DNA of 64,000 nucleotides from Bin80 sp026708685 (GTDB lineage: Bacteria > Bacteroidota > Rhodothermia > Rhodothermales > Bin80): contig OZ241742.1 of the NCBI GenBank assembly GCA_965200955.1, positions 806,001 through 870,000 of the forward strand, read 5' to 3'. Of this stretch, positions 8,201 to 16,873 are shown one piece after another. The position numbers were made by a program, and so were the translations under genes. The first letter of the stretch is position 1. The number at the start of each line of letters is the position of its first letter. The notes under the pieces were generated by a model. The model was not told the DNA's origin and ran no database searches. It saw only the letters and a list, made by a program, of their open reading frames with translations.

Positions 8201-10654
8201 AAATTTAACTCTGTTCAATTTATTTCTCATATTGATACGCTGACGTTTGACGGGACACCAACACCCAACCTTGAAGCTGTCAGTGCTTCCAATGAGAAAA
8301 ATCTAGAGGGCATCGTCTTCTTCCAAAACCACAATATAACCGATACTGGCGTGGTCACTCTTGTTGATAGTCTGCGTATTGATAGCTTAGCTGCCCACAA
8401 CGGATGGGTTCGTTTTTGGAACACGCCATTGGTGAAAATCACCAAAAATCTGGATCTTTCATCCGCCATCGTTACGTTTCAGAGCCAAGCTCATCTGGAA
8501 GGAAATGTGACGATACGTGACACAGGTGCTCTAACGTTTGATGGGACAGTGCCAAGTTTTCATCCCGATGCCGACCGATTTTTAAAGATCGATGGAGACT
8601 TCCATCTGATGGCTGGAAAGCCGCACCCGAAAAACACCTACTATATGCCGCCCCCGTCGTCTGGACTGTCATGGGCCCTTGGAGCTTCAATTCCGCAGAC
8701 GGTCATGGGCGACTATCGCGTGGATCCCGATGCCCTGCAATATGCCATGGCGGGGTCCCCCGTCATCGTTCATGGAGATCTTCACTTTGCGTATGGCAGG
8801 AAAGGGTATGAACAACTGGATGCACATCTTGAGTTTCAAGGATCGTCTCCACAGACGATCACTGCTGCATCGGTTCCCTTTGGTGATGTTGTCATCAATA
8901 ACCCCAAGGGCATCCTACTGGAACGTCATGTTTCTCAAGCACCAGATGTGACCTTAACACTTCGGCGCGGTACGATCGGTGGAGATTCTACATGGACCGT
9001 GATGAATACCACCGTTGAAGAGGATCTTGTCCGACGCTTGAATGCTGGAGTGGGAGATCAATGCGGCCCCAATAATAATCAAGCCTGCTCAGCATCAATC
9101 CTGAGAGGCTCTCGCACTTCGTATGTATCAACAACCTTGGCACGCCATCTCCAGTATGGAGTGAGGGGTGGTCAAGCACCTGCTACGGGTGGATATCTGT
9201 TTCCTTTGGGAAGAGTGGAGGACACCGAGACGTACTATCGCCCACTAATGCTTCAATTCTCCGATGATCTCGACAGCGAAAAGCCCGTGCTGGTTACACT
9301 GATGCAGGTACCCGATGGCACGACCCCTGGCTGGCCTGACAACAACATCCTTGCTCCTGCCCAAGAAGAGACGATTACCTTGGATGTGCATGCTGATCTT
9401 TTCTGGAAGGTTGAATCTGGAGATGACACCCCCCTGATCAGCTTTGCAGATGTTCGCGTCGGAGCCGATGGGCTTAGCAATGCTCTTGTACCTGAGCGGA
9501 TTCGATTGGTACAGTGGGATTGTCAGTGGCAGAATCCGCGTTTAGCAGGCCAGTATAACCTTGCAGATTCTACAGAAACGGAGGTTTTTTCAGCGAATGG
9601 ATATCTCGGTGGCATCTTGAATATCACCCAAGAGTCGGTGGATCTGGGAATCTGTACGATTTTGGGCATTGCCGCCAACAGTGCTGAGAATCCCATTCAC
9701 CAACAACAGTTCACTGGTGGGATCGCCCAGATCCAGCTCATTCACAATGCGATCTTAGGTGCACCCGTAGATATCACCTTAAATGGATCACCAGCTACAA
9801 CGGGAATTGATTTTCAAAGTGCAACTCGCTATCGTAATGTAGCGGCTGGAAGCTACGAAGCAGTGATTCTACCCCAAGACGCACCTTCGTCGCAAGCCAT
9901 CAAAGTGCAGATTGGTGCCATTGAAGAGGACCAAACCTATGCTTTCATAGCACATGGGGCGGGCGATAAGATTGCTTTCCAAACCCTTGAAACCCGACTG
10001 ACATCATCGGTAGATAATATGGTTGAGGTTAGACTCGTGCACGGGTCTGCAGATTTAGGAGTGGTTCGTATGCATACTATTGATATCCTGGCTGATCCGC
10101 GTACGGCTAGTCCAGTGAGATTACTGGTCAACAACTTTGGGTTTGATCAAGTGAGCAATCGATACATCCAGCTATCCGCAGGATTCCATCGAGTTGAGGT
10201 TGTCGGAAACGACTCAAAAAACGTATTTGACATCAATCTGCATGGATACCAGGGCAGGACCTTCATTCTAAACCTGTCCAATACCTCCGACAACCTGGAG
10301 ATCTTTGCTGTGGATGAACATGGACCAGTGAATCTTGCTACGACGGTAACGGGTGTGGACAATGCAGAGATTCCAACAGAGTTTGCTTTGCATGGCAATT
10401 ATCCGAACCCATTCAATCCATCCACCAGGATTCAGTTTGATCTGCCAGAATCTGCACAGGTTCATCTGCAGTTGATTGACCTGTTAGGTCGGGAGGTAAT
10501 GGCTCTACCTGAAAAAGATTTTGAGGCAGGTGTGAATCGTACCATTGAACTCAATGCAACGAATCTGGCCAGTGGAACCTATCTGTACAGAATCATCGCG
10601 ACTGGTACAGAAAGCCGTTATGTAAAGACTGGGAGGATGACACTGGTCAAATAG
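5276..10654 (+). CDS. Giant secreted repetitive protein with DUF4397-like region and type IX sorting domain
   Basis: This is a 1792-residue protein. Residues 1-19 are a signal peptide (MIRLFLILFVFLAPSTFAQ). Residues ~20-1400 are repetitive short beta-strand text (GDGTLHLG-, NGNVEQW-, DGDFHLMAG-like segments) consistent with a beta-helix or adhesin-like fold, but I recognise no named domain there. Residues ~1475-1690 resemble two DUF4397-type segments (IQLIHNAILGAPVDITLNG and VEVRLVHGSADLG). The last ~85 residues are a type IX sorting domain (GNYPNPFNPSTRIQFDLP, LIDLLGREVM). It is probably anchored at or released from the cell surface. The nine-G tract in its leader suggests phase-variable translation. 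The ATG at 5276 is preferred because it begins the signal peptide directly. Confidence 0.85.
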   Translation: MIRLFLILFVFLAPSTFAQNLYVNVDRGSGTACSESEPCSLSQALTNASADDTIYILIRRSGDVFTIDGDYGPLDLAVNFAAYTRSSSEATSATLSFNGEFEVGESGKFLPHSKISAQFANLVIADGNSYPFGEESDDLGTIAISVLEAGFVTIHRLHVKSDLTIKRLETATSSPVITIEELEVSKGAVLTVGLMSNEDGSDRENPAHLRVPLRQAATADDNQDNLIVHGTINGAGSLLIAHDNNATGRGASDFNLHETEDYTPTGDKEIIDHTDCVTIEGDGEIRTDLYAIAAGNICISLKKIATLIVTGSIQADEYSTEMITTDVTFREDVEINGNVEQWNDAKIVFEKSSTIQGSVILDSGQFSYPVLTAITTGNNALTLGDPRDNFDPSATTGADLIVREVGMERSDQRSCWPTRRQTGSRTEPLEDPWISGIRFEGPSDIMNDLNLRHTYDDRDHEGSSRTDIGAAQRCLIAVDFWISRPALGDAATQNEAFTSRIGGDLLAENGGSINLSGHLFFTLTPTATFLYYNHHLQLDGDIIADGEFGLYIWEGNSSRYDAYRGECTSTNGTPDASTLLGASLFELTDKRDHRILLGDGNMRMFTLTINNKVRVQGGNLIAKGIHVKDGGQLISDENIQVGWSDSSVENSYWNPNSRFASNPDARGRLILEGDGLQGVLHTDSHVIGLTYASSKTDLLDQSLIQTGGHMVFHLQTGASMRLRDPLVLGSVGLCSGSVILEEPDEDDSNTLTINRFLYVKNGNFEFDPSRPGSLATDEKNETHRDAGYEIVYHTDGPRTIGNEWFGTPLTLDIDHKDAFITSEISRELPARVRIIKGELHVKGTLAVGTDSKMLGSFRRLTVEEGAVLRADTLRLHERMTVYGTVETDGGDIYAMGHTDDDGHYVNSSAEVYIRGKEGKIDLGDGGTLHLGPPLMEKQDGLIRPAGEDGMPFTSIAALSESKQPFKGNLNVTAGSKFNSVQFISHIDTLTFDGTPTPNLEAVSASNEKNLEGIVFFQNHNITDTGVVTLVDSLRIDSLAAHNGWVRFWNTPLVKITKNLDLSSAIVTFQSQAHLEGNVTIRDTGALTFDGTVPSFHPDADRFLKIDGDFHLMAGKPHPKNTYYMPPPSSGLSWALGASIPQTVMGDYRVDPDALQYAMAGSPVIVHGDLHFAYGRKGYEQLDAHLEFQGSSPQTITAASVPFGDVVINNPKGILLERHVSQAPDVTLTLRRGTIGGDSTWTVMNTTVEEDLVRRLNAGVGDQCGPNNNQACSASILRGSRTSYVSTTLARHLQYGVRGGQAPATGGYLFPLGRVEDTETYYRPLMLQFSDDLDSEKPVLVTLMQVPDGTTPGWPDNNILAPAQEETITLDVHADLFWKVESGDDTPLISFADVRVGADGLSNALVPERIRLVQWDCQWQNPRLAGQYNLADSTETEVFSANGYLGGILNITQESVDLGICTILGIAANSAENPIHQQQFTGGIAQIQLIHNAILGAPVDITLNGSPATTGIDFQSATRYRNVAAGSYEAVILPQDAPSSQAIKVQIGAIEEDQTYAFIAHGAGDKIAFQTLETRLTSSVDNMVEVRLVHGSADLGVVRMHTIDILADPRTASPVRLLVNNFGFDQVSNRYIQLSAGFHRVEVVGNDSKNVFDINLHGYQGRTFILNLSNTSDNLEIFAVDEHGPVNLATTVTGVDNAEIPTEFALHGNYPNPFNPSTRIQFDLPESAQVHLQLIDLLGREVMALPEKDFEAGVNRTIELNATNLASGTYLYRIIATGTESRYVKTGRMTLVK

Positions 10655-11037
10655 GGCCGGGTCGTTGCAACATTTTTCACAGGATCCAAGGATTAGGCAT
10701 GCTTGATTTGTCAGAATTATGGGAACTCCTATTTCCTTTGCGGCTATTTGGGCATATCATCTGATGGACATCTGACGGAGAAGATCTCAAACACGATGTC
10801 GCACGGAAGCTCCTCGCACCCTTTGTTCTTTATCGGAAGGAAGTGGTGCTGTCTCAGGAAGAAGAAGATTACAATAGCCAACTTCCACTTGAGTGTTCAG
10901 TCATTGATTGAGGTTTCAGCGGGTCATGTCCTGAGATGTACCTTTATTATCGTTTCCCTAAAATGGTTTTCATTTTTATCGCGAGGGTATTTTCAGTCCA
11001 TTTTTTCAACCTTACTGACGTTTGGATCTCTTTTTCC
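10655..11037. other. Intergenic region with no supported gene
   Basis: About 380 bp between the large surface gene and LRR-2. An open frame extends upstream of the LRR-2 start from 10936, but its first 34 codons lack signal-peptide character. I find no RNA gene and no convincing terminator. Confidence 0.5.
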
Positions 11038-12843
11038 ATGCTCTCCTTGATGATTTTCATGTTGGTTGTCCTCTGCTTTTCTCCTGTATCAGTGGCACAG
11101 GAAAAACGAGCAGTATCGGTGCATCCTGGAGATTCAGAATCAACTGAATGGGGCTCAGCCATCCGTCGTGATACGGTGGTAGCAGATAGCGTAGAGATTG
11201 TCCATAAGGTGCTGTCTACTTTCTATCTCTCCACCAATGGTGATCGGTGGACAAATAATTCGGGTTGGAATATTCGCGAGGTTCCCTCGTCTATGGAAGA
11301 TTTTAACCAGTGGCATGGGATTACCGTAACAGATGGGAGGCTGGTTGCGATTTCCGTACGTCAAAATGAGCTCACGGGTTCGCTCCCACCCGAACTGGGG
11401 ACTTTAGTAACGTTACAGAGGCTGGACCTACGATTCAATCGCATTCGGGGCCCAATTCCGTCTGAACTGGGCGACTTGTCCAGATTGATTTCACTCCATT
11501 TAGGTCATAACGAATTAGTTGGCCAGATTCCTGCAGAACTGAGCAACTTAACAAGGTTACAGGTCCTGAATTTGCCCAATAATAATCTGATAGGCCCTAT
11601 TCCAGCTGAGATTGGAGACTTGATAAACCTGCAGGGGTTGAATCTGAGTCGCAATCATTTTTCTGGCCCCATTCCTACTGCGTTCGGCAATCTGGTGAAT
11701 CTTGATCGTCTGTTTTTGGAGAACAATCATTTGTCTGGTCCTATCCCCATTGAGTTGGGCAATCTGGCAAATCTCGTCCGTCTGACATTGAATACCAACC
11801 GTCTGTCTGGGCCCATACCTGTAGAGTTAGGCAACCTGTCCCTTCTTACGCTCTTATTCTTGGATAGAAATCACCTGTCTGGCACTATACCTCCTGCATT
11901 GGGCAACCTGTCTGATCTGCGATTTCTGAATTTGTACGATAATAAGTTTTCTGGACCCATTCCGGCTGAATTCGGAGGTTTAGATAGCTTAAGAACCTTG
12001 ATCATATCAGACAATGAACTTTCAGGCCCCATTCCCCCCGAACTGGGTAGACTGTCAGAATTGCGAACTCTTAGGCTGAATTCCAACAAGATTACGGGTT
12101 CCATTCCTGCTGAACTGGGCGATCTGTCCAGCTTAACATTATTGTGGCTGGGCATCAACCAGCTTACAGGTTTGATTCCCCCTGAACTGGGTAAACTGTC
12201 AGAACTGACAACCCTTTGGCTGGGCGTGAACGATCTCACGGGTCCGATTCCTCCTACACTCGGAGATTTGACCATGTTAGAGGATTTGAATGTGTACAGT
12301 AATCAGCTTTCTGGTCCGCTCCCATTCGAACTGGGCAAGCTCTCGGAATTGACTTCGCTGTCGTTGGGCAACAATCAGCTCGTTGATCAGCTTCCCCGGA
12401 GTTTAATGCAACTCAGTCTTGAGGGATTTGATTTTAGGGGAAATTCTGGATTATGTGCCCCTACGGACGACGAATTTCAATTCTGGCTGGGCAGTATTGA
12501 TTATGTATATGCTGACCCAAATTGTACTTCTTCTGTCTCTACTGAACACGAGAGCCCCCTGCCGGTTGAGTTTGTCGCTCGGGGCAACTACCCAAATCCA
12601 GTTCTGACTTCTACGACGCTTCAATTTGATCTCCCATGGACTTCGCGTGTAACTGTTGAGGTCTTGGATGTGACGGGCCGGCGCGTGTTGCTGCAGCCAC
12701 CTGTGGACGTATCGGCTGGTTGGGACCGTGAACTTTCTCTACATAATCTGACTCTTCCCCATGGTGTCTACCTGTATCGCCTGATGGTGGATGCCCCCGA
12801 TGGCATCTTTACTCGCTCTGGGCGTTTTGTACGAGTTCAATGA
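11038..12843 (+). CDS. Leucine-rich-repeat surface protein with type IX sorting domain (LRR-2)
   Basis: The open frame begins at 10936, but the ATG at 11038 starts a typical signal peptide (MLSLMIFMLVVLCFSPVSVA, then Q), so I place the start there; the product is 601 residues. Next comes the N-cap (STFYLSTNGDRWTNNSGWN), then about fifteen 24-residue plant-type LRRs. The C-cap FRGNSGLCAPTDDEFQFWL follows, and a sorting domain with GNYPNPVLTSTTLQFDLPW and VEVLDVTGRRVL. Its NYPNPV departs from the usual NYPNPF. It is closest to LRR-1 in the caps. An arylsulfotransferase-like lipoprotein gene starts 112 bp downstream on the same strand. It is probably a surface binding protein; the ligand is unknown. 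Confidence 0.87.
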   Translation: MLSLMIFMLVVLCFSPVSVAQEKRAVSVHPGDSESTEWGSAIRRDTVVADSVEIVHKVLSTFYLSTNGDRWTNNSGWNIREVPSSMEDFNQWHGITVTDGRLVAISVRQNELTGSLPPELGTLVTLQRLDLRFNRIRGPIPSELGDLSRLISLHLGHNELVGQIPAELSNLTRLQVLNLPNNNLIGPIPAEIGDLINLQGLNLSRNHFSGPIPTAFGNLVNLDRLFLENNHLSGPIPIELGNLANLVRLTLNTNRLSGPIPVELGNLSLLTLLFLDRNHLSGTIPPALGNLSDLRFLNLYDNKFSGPIPAEFGGLDSLRTLIISDNELSGPIPPELGRLSELRTLRLNSNKITGSIPAELGDLSSLTLLWLGINQLTGLIPPELGKLSELTTLWLGVNDLTGPIPPTLGDLTMLEDLNVYSNQLSGPLPFELGKLSELTSLSLGNNQLVDQLPRSLMQLSLEGFDFRGNSGLCAPTDDEFQFWLGSIDYVYADPNCTSSVSTEHESPLPVEFVARGNYPNPVLTSTTLQFDLPWTSRVTVEVLDVTGRRVLLQPPVDVSAGWDRELSLHNLTLPHGVYLYRLMVDAPDGIFTRSGRFVRVQ

Positions 12844-12955
12844 TGATGAACCATTGTGGACATTCTATCCCTCACTCCAACCATGAAGCAAGATTCAATC
12901 ATTCCGAGGACAAGTATTCCCTCATTGCCATTGGATGTGCACCATCTAACTCCTC

Positions 12956-14548
12956 ATGACATCTATCGTGAAATATTCTTATATCCTATTTGTCCTCATC
13001 TTCCTTTTTGGCTGTGATGCTGGTCCTATGGTGCATAGCGACAGTGACGTGTTACTAGACCAGCGGGAGTCTGAACTGGTCTATCAAAAAAGCCTTGGGC
13101 ATTTGATCATGCGTGATACCCTTATCCTTAACCCAACCGGCTATACTCCCCTTTCCGCCGAACTTAAGCTGGAAACCACACAGCCCGTTCAGGTAGAACT
13201 GGAAATTGAAAGCCCCTACAAGAATGAAGAACATCTGATCCACCGATTTAAAGAAATCAGCACTTCATTAACACTCCCTGTCCTTGGCCTCTACGCATCA
13301 CACACCAACATCTTGCATATTCGCTTCTATGACAGTGGGAACCAATTGCTTGGAGGAGAGACTCGGATGATTGATACCCAAGAGCTCTTCATAGAACCTC
13401 CAACCATAGATGTAATTGTCAATACTAAGCGAAAAAAGCCTGGTATGAATCTGGTTTCTTTTAGTGGGCGCACGAACCCTTCCCTCCCCCAACTCCCGTT
13501 CATGTTTGATCAGTATGGACATATCCGATGGTATGCCGATATGAAGGGACATCCAATTCTAAATGGCTTGACCTATGATGTTGGAGTTGAGCGCCTCCAA
13601 AATGGTAATTTCTACTTCGGAGATAAACACACTGATCGGATATTTGAAATGGATATGTTAGGCAGAGTCGTCAATCAATGGCTACTTGAAGGATATTCAT
13701 TTCATCATCATGTGTTAGAACTTCCCAGTGGAAATCTACTAGCGACTGTGTCTTTGGATGGAATCCCTACTATAGAAGACCATATCATAGAGATTGACCG
13801 TAACAGTGGGAACATTGCAAATGTGTGGGATCTCAGAGAATCCGTGTATTCTCGGCACAGACTGGGTGGCAATCCTCGGGATTGGTTCCATGGAAATGGA
13901 CTTGCTTATGACGAGGAGCAGGATGCGATCATCGTGTCGGGACGTAATCGCGGAACTGTAAAGTTGACGCGTGATAACGAAGTGATTTGGATTTTTGCAC
14001 AGCATAGAGCTTGGAGTCAAACTGAGGATGGGATGGACTTAAAGACCAAACTTTTGCAACCCTTGGATGCAAATGGTAGACCTATTACAGATCTCCGTGT
14101 CCTTGCTGGCTATAGTAATCATTCAGATTTCTTATGGCCTTGGACGCAGCATGCACCCAAATTAACCCCACAGGGAACCTTGTTTTTATTTGACAATGGA
14201 TATTATCGAAATTACACTGAGGTGGGTCCTAGATTCTTCAGCAGGGCCGTTGAATATCGTATTGACGAAGACGCGATGACGGTTCAGCAGGTTTGGGAAT
14301 ATGGCCGTGAGCGCGGAAATTCAACCTTTGCGGCAAGAGTATCGGATGTGGATTATCATCCAGATGAGAATACGGTCGCCTTCATGCCTGGTGATATCTT
14401 TGACGAACATGGGCGCAGTGGGAGAATCGTTGAGGTTGACCACATCACAAAGGATGTGGTCTACGAAGCAATTTTACATAAACGCTGGGTTGTCTATTTT
14501 ATGTTTCACCGCATGGAACGCCTTTCTATTTACCCAGATACGTATTGA
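12956..14548 (+). CDS. Arylsulfotransferase (ASST)-family lipoprotein, paralog 1
   Basis: This is a 530-residue lipoprotein (LFVLIFLFGC lipobox, Cys at ~20). Residues ~35-145 form an N-terminal beta-sandwich-like domain. Residues ~155-525 are the ASST beta-propeller: RWYADMKGHP, FHHHVLELPSGNLLAT (His251), DWFHGNGLAYDEEQDAIIVS (His312), SGRNRGTVKL (Arg330) and WTQHAPKL (His399). In the family these three His and one Arg form the sulfate-transfer site, with the last His as the sulfated nucleophile. The predicted reaction is PAPS-independent transfer of sulfate between aryl or phenolic compounds at the cell envelope. It lies between LRR-2 and LRR-3 on the same strand. Its first third is nearly identical in DNA to paralog 2. 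Confidence 0.83.
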   Translation: MTSIVKYSYILFVLIFLFGCDAGPMVHSDSDVLLDQRESELVYQKSLGHLIMRDTLILNPTGYTPLSAELKLETTQPVQVELEIESPYKNEEHLIHRFKEISTSLTLPVLGLYASHTNILHIRFYDSGNQLLGGETRMIDTQELFIEPPTIDVIVNTKRKKPGMNLVSFSGRTNPSLPQLPFMFDQYGHIRWYADMKGHPILNGLTYDVGVERLQNGNFYFGDKHTDRIFEMDMLGRVVNQWLLEGYSFHHHVLELPSGNLLATVSLDGIPTIEDHIIEIDRNSGNIANVWDLRESVYSRHRLGGNPRDWFHGNGLAYDEEQDAIIVSGRNRGTVKLTRDNEVIWIFAQHRAWSQTEDGMDLKTKLLQPLDANGRPITDLRVLAGYSNHSDFLWPWTQHAPKLTPQGTLFLFDNGYYRNYTEVGPRFFSRAVEYRIDEDAMTVQQVWEYGRERGNSTFAARVSDVDYHPDENTVAFMPGDIFDEHGRSGRIVEVDHITKDVVYEAILHKRWVVYFMFHRMERLSIYPDTY

Positions 14549-14691
14549 AGTTGATCATCGGTTGAAATATACTCCCGCCAAGGCTTTCATACCATTCTGT
14601 TATGATAATCTTTTTGCATGTGTTCTACTGTATCCAATTTGGGCACAGAATCTGTGCACTCTAACTGCTAACTTATTCTACAATTCCAAAC

Positions 14692-16764
14692 ATGTTTCTA
14701 ATTGTTCTCTTTTTGTTCGCATCTCTGATGGCTGATGCGAACATACCTTCTTCTATCTTTATAGATGAGCGTTTGGAGGTGCAAATCCCAGAGCCACCTG
14801 CTCTTGGTACGAACCGTGGGAATCTGGATTCCCTGTTTTCAACCTTGAAAATATTCTATGAAGCCACCAACGGTGATGACTGGAGCTACAAAAATTGTCC
14901 TAATAATTCAAAGTGGAATATCACAAAAGTACCTACGAGTGTTGTGGATCTTGAACGTTGGTGCGGACTCACCTTTACGAATGGATTATTGACTGAACTC
15001 GTTCTTGTTGACAATAACCTGACGGGCTCCATACCGCCTGAGCTAGGTGATCTTAGAGATTTAGCGATCTTACGACTGAATGGGAATCAGTTGACCGGGA
15101 TCATTCCCTCTGAACTGGGTAATCTGAAAAAACTCTACTTTCTGAACTTGGCTGGAAATCAGCTGAGTGGTCCAATTCCTCTTGAACTCACCACTATGGA
15201 AAGGTTATCAGACTTGTATCTAGGGCAGAACCAATTGACTGGTACTATCCCACCACAACTTGCCAGTTTACAACAATTAACCGTACTTGCTATTGGCAAC
15301 AACCAGCTGACCGGTACCATTCCAGTTGAAATCACTACTCTGGAAAACCTGACATCATTGTCACTGAGTTCAAATAAACTGACAGGTACGATTCCATCAG
15401 AGATTGGTAATCTCACGCGTTTAGAGAGAGTCAATATTGGCACGACCCAGATGACCGGTCCCATCCCAGAGGAATTCACCAATTTAGGAGCATTGAGAAA
15501 ACTTTGGGTATGGGAAATGCCATTGACGGGTGCGGATATCCAACAACTTGCAAAAATGGATCAGTTGGATTACTTGGCTCTGGTAGATAACCAGTGGCCA
15601 GAAGGAATCCCCTCTGAAATCGGCGAAATAACTCCTCTAACCGAATGGAGGGGGAGGAGTTTTAACGAAATTCCATCCACCATTCCGCCCGAACTCGGCA
15701 ATCTTGTAAATCTGCAGGAACTTAATTTGGCAGGCAGTCAATTGACTGGGATTATTCCGTCTGAACTCGGCAATCTTGTGAATCTGACGGCGCTATCGCT
15801 ATCAGGGACTCAACTGACGGGGACCATTCCTCCCGAACTGGGTAATCTTGTGAATCTGAAAGGTCTAACTCTGGGAGGTAATCAACTTACAGGAGCAATT
15901 CCACCTTCCGTTGGAAACCTTAGGGACCTAGAAGAACTGCGATTAGGTAGAAACAACTTGACTGGCGAGGTTCCACCCGAATTGGGAAACTTGACAAACA
16001 TAGAGATTCTCAATATGAGAGATAACCAATTGACTGGCTCATTCCCTCAGAATTTTATAGAACTCAACAATCTTAGTTTATTTAGATTTGACACCAATTC
16101 GGGTTTATGTGCACCATCAAATCAAGAATTTCGAAATTGGTTGGACACGATTCAGACGGTGACCGGAGACATTTGTAGCGTGGCATCTTTCTCCAGTGAG
16201 ATTACAAATCAATCGTTTCCAGTTGCCCTTCCGATTACGCCGCTCATTTTGCCTGAAGTTATGACTGGAGCCTCACCCATTCAATATACTCTCAACCTCT
16301 TAGATCTTCCGCTTGGTCTCCAGTACGATTATTTGACCCGCACCGTTAGCGGAACTCCAACGCAGGTGACCCCTCCGATTGATTTTACTTATACAGCAAC
16401 GGATGTAAACAATACTCAAGATAGTTTGCAGTTCACCATTGAAGTCTATTCTTCGGTAGGAACCGAGCAAGACGCTCTCCCAGAAGAGTTCATCTTACGA
16501 AGCAACTATCCGAATCCATTCCAACATTCTACGCTTCTCATCATGGACCTTCCTTGGAGTGCACACATTCAGGTGGAGATCATGGATGTCACGGGGCGGC
16601 GTGTGATGCAATTACCATCGGTGAACATCAACGCTGGCTGGGAGCAAAAGATAGAGATAGACGGTGTACCTCTTACCTCTGGACTGTACATGTATCACCT
16701 GACGGTAGATTCTCCTGATGGCATCTTTACGCGCGCAGGTCGTTTTATACGAGTACACTCATGA
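14692..16764 (+). CDS. Leucine-rich-repeat surface protein with Ig-like and type IX sorting domains (LRR-3)
   Basis: This is a 690-residue protein with a signal peptide (MFLIVLFLFASLMADA). The N-cap contains YEATNGDDWSYKNCPNNSKW, with cysteines missing from LRR-1 and LRR-2. About fifteen 24-residue LRRs follow; three in the middle are irregular (around WVWEMPLTGADIQQLAKM). The C-cap is TNSGLCAPSNQEFRNWLDT. Next is a putative Ig (He_PIG-like) domain with GLQYDYLTRTVSGTP, then a sorting domain with SNYPNPFQHSTLLIMDLPW. It lies 143 bp after the first ASST-family gene and 109 bp before the second. It is a paralog of LRR-4 with the same domain order. Confidence 0.87.
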   Translation: MFLIVLFLFASLMADANIPSSIFIDERLEVQIPEPPALGTNRGNLDSLFSTLKIFYEATNGDDWSYKNCPNNSKWNITKVPTSVVDLERWCGLTFTNGLLTELVLVDNNLTGSIPPELGDLRDLAILRLNGNQLTGIIPSELGNLKKLYFLNLAGNQLSGPIPLELTTMERLSDLYLGQNQLTGTIPPQLASLQQLTVLAIGNNQLTGTIPVEITTLENLTSLSLSSNKLTGTIPSEIGNLTRLERVNIGTTQMTGPIPEEFTNLGALRKLWVWEMPLTGADIQQLAKMDQLDYLALVDNQWPEGIPSEIGEITPLTEWRGRSFNEIPSTIPPELGNLVNLQELNLAGSQLTGIIPSELGNLVNLTALSLSGTQLTGTIPPELGNLVNLKGLTLGGNQLTGAIPPSVGNLRDLEELRLGRNNLTGEVPPELGNLTNIEILNMRDNQLTGSFPQNFIELNNLSLFRFDTNSGLCAPSNQEFRNWLDTIQTVTGDICSVASFSSEITNQSFPVALPITPLILPEVMTGASPIQYTLNLLDLPLGLQYDYLTRTVSGTPTQVTPPIDFTYTATDVNNTQDSLQFTIEVYSSVGTEQDALPEEFILRSNYPNPFQHSTLLIMDLPWSAHIQVEIMDVTGRRVMQLPSVNINAGWEQKIEIDGVPLTSGLYMYHLTVDSPDGIFTRAGRFIRVHS

Positions 16765-16873
16765 TCATCCATTGCGGATTTTCTAGCCCTCTATGCCAAT
16801 ATGAAGTAGGTCAATTAAGATCTGAGAACAAGGTTATCCTTATTGCTGGTGAACATGCACAATCGTCGCCTTG